Source: an uncultured Oscillospiraceae bacterium (GTDB taxonomy: Bacteria > Bacillota_A > Clostridia > Oscillospirales > Oscillospiraceae). From it: a DNA stretch of 16,907 bases. This document shows, in pieces, positions 12,603 through 16,907 of the stretch. Numbering within the stretch: position 1 is the stretch's first letter; each line of letters begins with the position of its first letter. Both the position numbers and the translations under genes were made by a program. The notes beneath the pieces were generated by a model, which was not told the DNA's origin, did not search any database, and worked only from the letters and a program-made list of their open reading frames with translations. The DNA lies in the NCBI GenBank assembly GCA_910584605.1, contig CAJUAW010000057.1:1-16907 (forward strand), in the 5' to 3' direction.

Positions 12603-13979
12603 TTGTCCCAGTCACGCAAAAGCGAGGAGGCGCTGGCCAGCGCCCCGATTGGCCCTTTGATGGTAAAGCTGGCCCTGCCCGCGGTGGCGGCCCAGCTCAT
12701 CAATATGCTGTACAACATCGTGGACCGCATCTACATCGGCCACATTGCAGTGGTAGGCCGCACCGCCCTCACCGGGCTGGGGGTGACCTTCCCGATCCTG
12801 ATGCTGATCTCCGCCTTTACCGCCTTCGCCGGGATGGGCGGCGCGCCGCTGGCCTCCATCCGCCTGGGGGCGGGGGACCGGGAGGGCGCAGAAAAGATAC
12901 TGGGCAACTCCACCACCCTGCTGCTCCTGATGGCAGCAGTGCTGACCACCCTTTTCACCATCATCAAGGAGCCGGTGCTGATGGCCTTCGGCGCCTCGGA
13001 GGATACCATCGGCTATGCTCTGGACTACATCTCCATCTACCTGGTGGGCACCGTCTTTGTCCAGCTGGCCCTGGGGCTCAACGCCTATATCACCGCCCAG
13101 GGACAGGCTCTGGTGGCCATGTGCTCGGTGCTGATCGGGGCGGTGCTGAACATCGCTTTGGACCCGCTGTTTATTTTCGGCTTTGGGATGGGGGTCCGGG
13201 GCGCGGCCACCGCGACGGTCATCTCCCAGGGGGTGAGCGCCTGCTGGGTGGTTGGTTTTCTGTGCTCGAGCCGGTCCGGACTGCGCATCCGTCCGCGCAA
13301 TATGCGCCTGGAGGGAGCTGTGGTGGGCAACATCGCCGCCCTGGGCGTGGCCCCCTTTATTATGCAGTCCACCGAGAGCCTAGTGACGGTGGTGCTCAAC
13401 TCCGGCCTGCAATTCTACGGGGGCGACCTGTATGTGGGGACGGTCACCGTGATGCAGAGCGTAATGCAGATGGTGGTCATGCCGGTGCAGGGGATCACCC
13501 AGGGGGTGCAGCCCGTCATGAGCTACAACTTCGGGGCGAAGAACTACCGGCGGGTGCGGGAGGTCTTCCGCTTGCTGCTGCGCACCACCCTCACAGTGAC
13601 GGTCACCGCCTGCGTATTGGTGGCCCTCTTCCCCAGACCGCTGGCCTTTATCTTCAACGACGATCCGGAGTTGGTGGAGCTGGTGGGCCGGGTGATGCCC
13701 ATTTTCTTCGGCGGCATCTGGGCCTTTGGGGCGCAGATGGCCTGTCAGTCCGCCTTTATGGCCATGGGTCAGGCCAAGACCAGTCTGTTTCTTGCCCTGC
13801 TGCGGAAGGTGATTCTACTGGTGCCCCTGGTCACCCAGAACGTGATGGGCATCTACGTGGCCGAGCCGGTGGCCGATATTCTGGCCTCCGCCACCACTTT
13901 GACGCTGTTCCTGCACAAGCGGAAAACCCTGCTGCCCCAGCAGGGACCGAATCAGCCAGACAAGCAGGGGGCGCAGTGA
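12603..13979 (+). CDS. MATE-family multidrug/Na+ (or H+) antiporter
   Basis: This is a polytopic exporter that uses an ion gradient to expel drugs or metabolites. From TTG 12603 it has 458 residues, with about twelve hydrophobic segments in two homologous halves. MATE features include LPAVAAQLINMLYNIVDRIY near residues 25-44, GALN-like and NIALDPLFIFGFGMGVRGAA in the first half, and QGVQPVMSYNFGAKNYRRV in the second. GGAGG (12590-12594) lies 8 nt before TTG 12603. An earlier TTG (12588) overlaps that site, and the first in-frame ATG would cut into helix 1. Substrate cannot be read from the sequence. The C-terminal tail is polar (QQGPNQPDKQGAQ). Confidence 0.92.
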   Translation: MSQSRKSEEALASAPIGPLMVKLALPAVAAQLINMLYNIVDRIYIGHIAVVGRTALTGLGVTFPILMLISAFTAFAGMGGAPLASIRLGAGDREGAEKILGNSTTLLLLMAAVLTTLFTIIKEPVLMAFGASEDTIGYALDYISIYLVGTVFVQLALGLNAYITAQGQALVAMCSVLIGAVLNIALDPLFIFGFGMGVRGAATATVISQGVSACWVVGFLCSSRSGLRIRPRNMRLEGAVVGNIAALGVAPFIMQSTESLVTVVLNSGLQFYGGDLYVGTVTVMQSVMQMVVMPVQGITQGVQPVMSYNFGAKNYRRVREVFRLLLRTTLTVTVTACVLVALFPRPLAFIFNDDPELVELVGRVMPIFFGGIWAFGAQMACQSAFMAMGQAKTSLFLALLRKVILLVPLVTQNVMGIYVAEPVADILASATTLTLFLHKRKTLLPQQGPNQPDKQGAQ

Positions 13980-13999
13980 AAAAAAGCTCTGATGTTTCA

Positions 14000-14056
14000 T
14001 CCCTTTACCCTTCGTGTTGATGGCTGATACTTCCATCAACACGGAAGGTAAAGGGA
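14000..14056. repeat. Long near-perfect palindrome between convergent genes
   Basis: TCCCTTTACCCTTCGTGTTG and the next four bases (14000-14023) pair with 14033-14056 at 22 of 24 positions around a 9-nt loop. It lies 20 bp after the MATE stop and about 48 bp from the stop of the convergent CapA-like gene. Neither strand has a strong T-run, so it is not a classical terminator, though it could stop or stabilise both transcripts. It may be a dispersed palindromic repeat, or a small non-autonomous mobile element. A smaller GC hairpin (14069-14087) follows. Confidence 0.8.
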
Positions 14057-14103
14057 CTTTCTGTTCACGGCGGCGCTGTGCGCCGGCGGCCTTCTGTAGG
14101 CGT

Positions 14104-15396
14104 TTATGATTCCGAGGGCAGGTCGCCCTCCTCGCCCAGGATCTGGCGGCAGAGGGCCTGGGCCTCCTGGAGCTGCTTGTAGGCGTTCTTGTCAATGATC
14201 TGGCTCTCTCCAGCCTCATATTCCGCTATCGCCTGGCTGACGTTAACCAGGTAGCGCCGGTCGCCCACCGGCTTGCCGTTCCGGTGGACCATGTAGTAGG
14301 GGGTGTACCGCACATCGGTGAGGGAGGTGTTTCCATCCGGGTCCTTGGTCAGCTCCAGGTCCAGGATCACGGTGGTCTTGGTGGCCAGGTCCTTCTGGTG
14401 GTTGTCAGAAAAGTTCTGGTTGGAGATGAAGTTGCCCAGGGAGTAGATGACAAAGCCCTGGCGCTCCTGGCCGTCCGGGCCGGTGGCGGTGATGGTGTCA
14501 TAGGGCTGAAGGACGTGGGGATGCCCCCCCAGCACCAGATCGGCCCCCTGCTCCACCAGGAACCGGGCCATCTCCTCCTGGTAGCGGTTCTGCTTGGTGT
14601 GGTACTCCAGCCCCCAGTGGATCATGACTGCGATCAGGTCGGTGTCCAGCGCCCGGGCAGCGGCCAGATCGGCCTCCAGCGTCTCATAATCCGGGCTGGA
14701 GAGGGTGGTGTAGTAGTCCGTGTTGAAGACGTTGGCGGCATAGGGCTTGCCGCTGGGCAGGCGAAGGCCGTTGAGGCCGTAGGTGTAAGCCAGAAAGGCC
14801 ACCGAGATGCCCCCCACGTCCGCCACATAGATGCCGTTGTCCGCATCCCGTTCCTCCTGGGTGCGGTAGGTGCCCACATGGGGGATGCCGAACCCGTCCA
14901 GCACATCCAGGGTGCGGCTCAGGCCGTCGAAGCCCCGGTCCATACAGTGGTTGTTGGTGGTGCACAGCAGGTCGATGCCGGCCTCCTGGATGCTGAGGGC
15001 CAGCCCGTCCGGCGAGTTGAACCGGGGGTAGCCGGAGTATTCCGGCCCGCCGGACAGGGTGGTCTCCAGATTGGCCACAGCGTAGTCGGCCAGCGCCAGC
15101 TGCTGGGCGGCGGACTGGAGGACGTGGCCATAATCATAGGTGTCCGTCTCCTTCACATAGCAGTCGTTGGTGAGGGGCATGTGGCTCATCACGTCTCCGG
15201 CCACCATCAGATGGGCGACAACCGGCTCCGGTTCGGGTTCCGGCTCAGGCTCCGGTTCCGGCTCGGATGTGGAGGCGGGGTCCGGCTGGGACTGGGCCGG
15301 AGACGGGGCGCTGGCGGCGGGGCCGCCGGCGGATTGGGCCGGGGCGCATCCGGCCAGCAGGACAAGGCTCAGCGCCAGGGCAAGGAAGCGTTTCAT
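14104..15396 (-). CDS. CapA-family (PGA_cap) lipoprotein
   Basis: This 430-residue exported lipoprotein has a metallophosphatase-like CapA domain, the family linked to poly-gamma-glutamate capsule synthesis but also widespread without capsule genes. The signal peptide ends at lipobox LLAGC (Cys17). A Ser/Pro/Ala linker and seven Glu-Pro repeats (45-58) follow. Domain motifs are AGDVM (66-70), NLETTL (109-114), TTNNHCMDRG (146-155), MIHWGLEY (258-265), GGHPHVLQP (290-298) and YSLGNFISNQ near 319-328. Its ATG overlaps the stop of the upstream hydrolase gene (ATGA), implying coupled translation. No capB or capC is in view, so a capsule role is not supported. Wall or surface polymer processing is more cautious. 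Confidence 0.9.
   Translation of the reverse strand: MKRFLALALSLVLLAGCAPAQSAGGPAASAPSPAQSQPDPASTSEPEPEPEPEPEPEPVVAHLMVAGDVMSHMPLTNDCYVKETDTYDYGHVLQSAAQQLALADYAVANLETTLSGGPEYSGYPRFNSPDGLALSIQEAGIDLLCTTNNHCMDRGFDGLSRTLDVLDGFGIPHVGTYRTQEERDADNGIYVADVGGISVAFLAYTYGLNGLRLPSGKPYAANVFNTDYYTTLSSPDYETLEADLAAARALDTDLIAVMIHWGLEYHTKQNRYQEEMARFLVEQGADLVLGGHPHVLQPYDTITATGPDGQERQGFVIYSLGNFISNQNFSDNHQKDLATKTTVILDLELTKDPDGNTSLTDVRYTPYYMVHRNGKPVGDRRYLVNVSQAIAEYEAGESQIIDKNAYKQLQEAQALCRQILGEEGDLPSES
15223..15264 (-). repeat. Glu-Pro hexamer repeat in the CapA-like gene
   Basis: Seven imperfect six-base units encode (Glu-Pro)7 between the lipid anchor and the catalytic domain. Such repeats form stiff extended spacers and can change length by slippage. 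Third-base variation between units suggests it is not a very recent expansion. Confidence 0.85.
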
Positions 15397-16757
15397 ACGA
15401 GCTGATCCCCCATTTTTTCATAAAGTAGTTCCATCAGGTCGGCGCACAGGGCGTACATCCCCCGTTCATTCATGTTCCGGCGGGCGCCGGTGGTAATGAC
15501 AACCACGCCGTTTTTGGTCTCCGGATTGTAGGTCATCAGGGAGTAGACGCCATAGGCGCTGCCAGTGTGGTAATAGAGGACCTCCTGGCCCAGCACGTCC
15601 TCCTGGCGGCGGAGGATCAGGCACTGGTCAAAGGAGGAGTATTCCGCCAGATCCACGGTGAAGCGGGGCATCTCCATGTCGGCCACCGACTCCTCGGTGA
15701 GCAGGCGGGTCTCCTGATAACGGCCCTCCAGCGGCTCGGCTGCCACAAGCTGGGCGCCGCTCTCCGCGTCAGTTACCTCTGTGTAGCCATAGACCGGTTC
15801 CTTATACACCCCGTCGTTGGCCAGCACCGCCACCAGCTTGGCCATGTCCACGGCGCTGGTGGTGTAGCCGCCGGGGAAGTAGGAGGCCCCCCGCCCGATT
15901 TCGGTGGGGATGGCCTGTCCAGCGTGGGCGGCGGCGGTGCGGCTCACGGTTCCGCCGCTGTACAGGTCGGCCACCTCCTCCGCTTTCAGCCGCCCGCCGA
16001 AGAAGGAGGCCTTTGCCCCCAGCGGCTCCAGGAAGCGGGCCTGCAGGTAGTCGTCCAGCAGCTGGCCGGAGGCCAGCTCCAGAGTGGTGCCCAGAATGCA
16101 CATGCCGAAGTTGCTGTAGGCCCAGTATGTCCCGTTTCCCGGTTCTATGTTCCGCCAGGAGGACTTGCTCTGGAGGATTCCTCTCAGCTTGGACAGGCCC
16201 CGGGTGATGTCCAGGTTTTTGATGGAGGAGGTATGGGTCATGAAGGTGCGGGTGGTGGGCTGGGTCTTGCTGTAGGGGTTGACTGCATCCGGCCCCCAGT
16301 AGTCGCTGATGGGGGCGTCCAGGTCGATGAGGCCGTCCTCCGACATGGCCATGGCGCACATGGCGATGACCACCTTGCTGATGGAGGCGATGCGGATCTT
16401 GGTGTCAGGGGTCATCTCCCGCTTGTCCTTGACGGCCCAGCCCCAGGCGCCGGCCTGGCTCACCTGGCCGCACTCCACAGCCGCCACCGTCACGCCGGTG
16501 GCGGAATAGCGCTCCATCACCTGGGCCAGGGCGTCGTTGATGTCCTCCTGGGTGAGGACGGGGTGGGGCTCCGGGTCGGGTTCGGGCAGGATGGCGGGTA
16601 CCGCGTCCTGCGTGGCAACCTCGCTGACGGCAGGGGGGAACTCCTCCTGGCTGGAGCTGCCAGCTTCTGAAGAGCCGGAGGCGGCCGGTGCGCAGCCAGT
16701 CACCAGCAGAGCCAGAGCGGTCAGGAGCGGACCCAGGCGGAGAGAACGTTGAGACAT
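15393..16757 (-). CDS. Serine hydrolase lipoprotein, beta-lactamase/DD-peptidase fold
   Basis: This 454-residue lipoprotein belongs to the class C beta-lactamase-like/penicillin-binding family. It has a signal peptide with lipobox VTGC (Cys22), an acidic, Ser/Pro-rich linker to about residue 66, and the three active-site motifs: SISK (Ser125, Lys128), YSN (214-216) and HTG (397-399). HTG rather than KTG is common in DD-peptidases and esterases of this fold, so a wall peptidase or esterase seems likelier than drug resistance. ATG 16757 has AAAGGAG 7 nt upstream and its own promoter (16814-16842). Its TGA overlaps the start of the CapA-like gene by 4 bp, so both form one operon acting outside the membrane. 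Confidence 0.9.
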   Translation of the reverse strand: MSQRSLRLGPLLTALALLVTGCAPAASGSSEAGSSSQEEFPPAVSEVATQDAVPAILPEPDPEPHPVLTQEDINDALAQVMERYSATGVTVAAVECGQVSQAGAWGWAVKDKREMTPDTKIRIASISKVVIAMCAMAMSEDGLIDLDAPISDYWGPDAVNPYSKTQPTTRTFMTHTSSIKNLDITRGLSKLRGILQSKSSWRNIEPGNGTYWAYSNFGMCILGTTLELASGQLLDDYLQARFLEPLGAKASFFGGRLKAEEVADLYSGGTVSRTAAAHAGQAIPTEIGRGASYFPGGYTTSAVDMAKLVAVLANDGVYKEPVYGYTEVTDAESGAQLVAAEPLEGRYQETRLLTEESVADMEMPRFTVDLAEYSSFDQCLILRRQEDVLGQEVLYYHTGSAYGVYSLMTYNPETKNGVVVITTGARRNMNERGMYALCADLMELLYEKMGDQLV

Positions 16758-16813
16758 AAAGGGACTCCTTTCAAGGTGTGGGGATTTTTGTCTGTCCGTG
16801 TCGTATTATCTCT

Positions 16814-16842
16814 ATTATAGAAGATATGGAGCAAAAAGTAAA
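16814..16842 (-). promoter_or_regulatory. Promoter of the lipoprotein pair
   Basis: On the - strand TTTACT (plus 16837-16842) and a perfect TATAAT (plus 16814-16819) are 17 bp apart. The predicted start near 16807 gives a leader of about 50 nt before the hydrolase ATG. Confidence 0.7.
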
Positions 16843-16860
16843 GCCCAGCGTCTCCCGGCA

Positions 16861-16895
16861 AAAAAGCCGCAGGGCCCAAAAGGGTCCTGCGGCTG
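16861..16895 (-). terminator. Terminator of a gene beyond the right edge
   Basis: AGCCGCAGGGCCC (16866-16878) pairs with GGGTCCTGCGGCT (16883-16895) across an AAAA loop, with one G-T pair. On the - strand the stem is followed by TTTTTT (plus 16866-16861). It would end a transcript coming from the right and insulate the lipoprotein promoter. Confidence 0.88.
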
Positions 16896-16907
16896 GCGTG
16901 CGGTTGG

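Noticed and set aside
15393..16757. Acquired beta-lactamase resistance gene
   Set aside because: The HTG third motif, the lipoprotein anchor and the operon with a CapA-like gene point to a wall-associated peptidase/esterase-type enzyme rather than a mobile resistance enzyme. No mobile element flanks it.

Overview
The window looks like part of the chromosome of a fairly GC-rich member of the Clostridia, most likely an Oscillospiraceae relative of Flavonifractor or Lawsonibacter. This is inferred from the gene content (gdpP, tilS-hpt-ftsH, a Gram-positive style DnaB and L9 neighbourhood), from strong AGGAGG-type ribosome binding sites, and from the density of intrinsic terminators. No database search was possible, so the taxonomy is only suggestive.

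Layout. (1) Positions 1-471 hold the end of a phage lysis module on the + strand: the last 40 codons of an endolysin-like protein and a three-helix holin-like protein. They stop just short of a tRNA-Arg(CCG) gene on the - strand (646-722), whose 3' end faces the phage genes. This is the usual picture of a prophage edge at a tRNA attachment site. (2) Positions 813-8765 hold six housekeeping genes on the - strand, in transcription order gdpP, rplI, dnaB, tilS, hpt, ftsH: c-di-AMP hydrolysis, ribosomal protein L9, replicative helicase, tRNA-Ile lysidine synthase, purine salvage and membrane proteolysis. One good promoter is visible ahead of gdpP and no strong terminator lies inside the group. (3) Divergently, positions 8941-10407 encode a branched-chain aminotransferase (ilvE) and an unrecognised 114-residue protein. 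(4) Positions 10414-10728 hold a compact module not explained by ordinary annotation. It has a promoter, a 31-codon hydrophobic peptide with a very strong but potentially sequestered ribosome binding site, a 20-bp bidirectional terminator, and an opposing promoter that would transcribe a short RNA. That RNA carries a degenerate copy of the peptide's ribosome-binding and start region. The arrangement matches the par (Fst, RNA I/RNA II) class of type I toxin-antitoxin loci. (5) Positions 10812-13979 encode release factor 3 (prfC, TTG start) and a MATE-family exporter, also with a TTG start. (6) Positions 14000-14056 contain a long near-perfect palindrome between convergent genes. (7) Positions 14104-16757, on the - strand, encode two lipoproteins with a 4-bp ATGA overlap: a penicillin-binding-protein/beta-lactamase-fold hydrolase followed by a CapA-family protein. 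(8) The right edge holds a - strand terminator for a gene lying beyond the window.

The main discovery candidate is the par-like type I toxin-antitoxin module between the hypothetical gene and prfC. Other points of interest are the probable prophage attachment boundary at tRNA-Arg, the palindrome at 14000-14056, a possible small or broken gene between dnaB and tilS, and the coupled lipoprotein pair.
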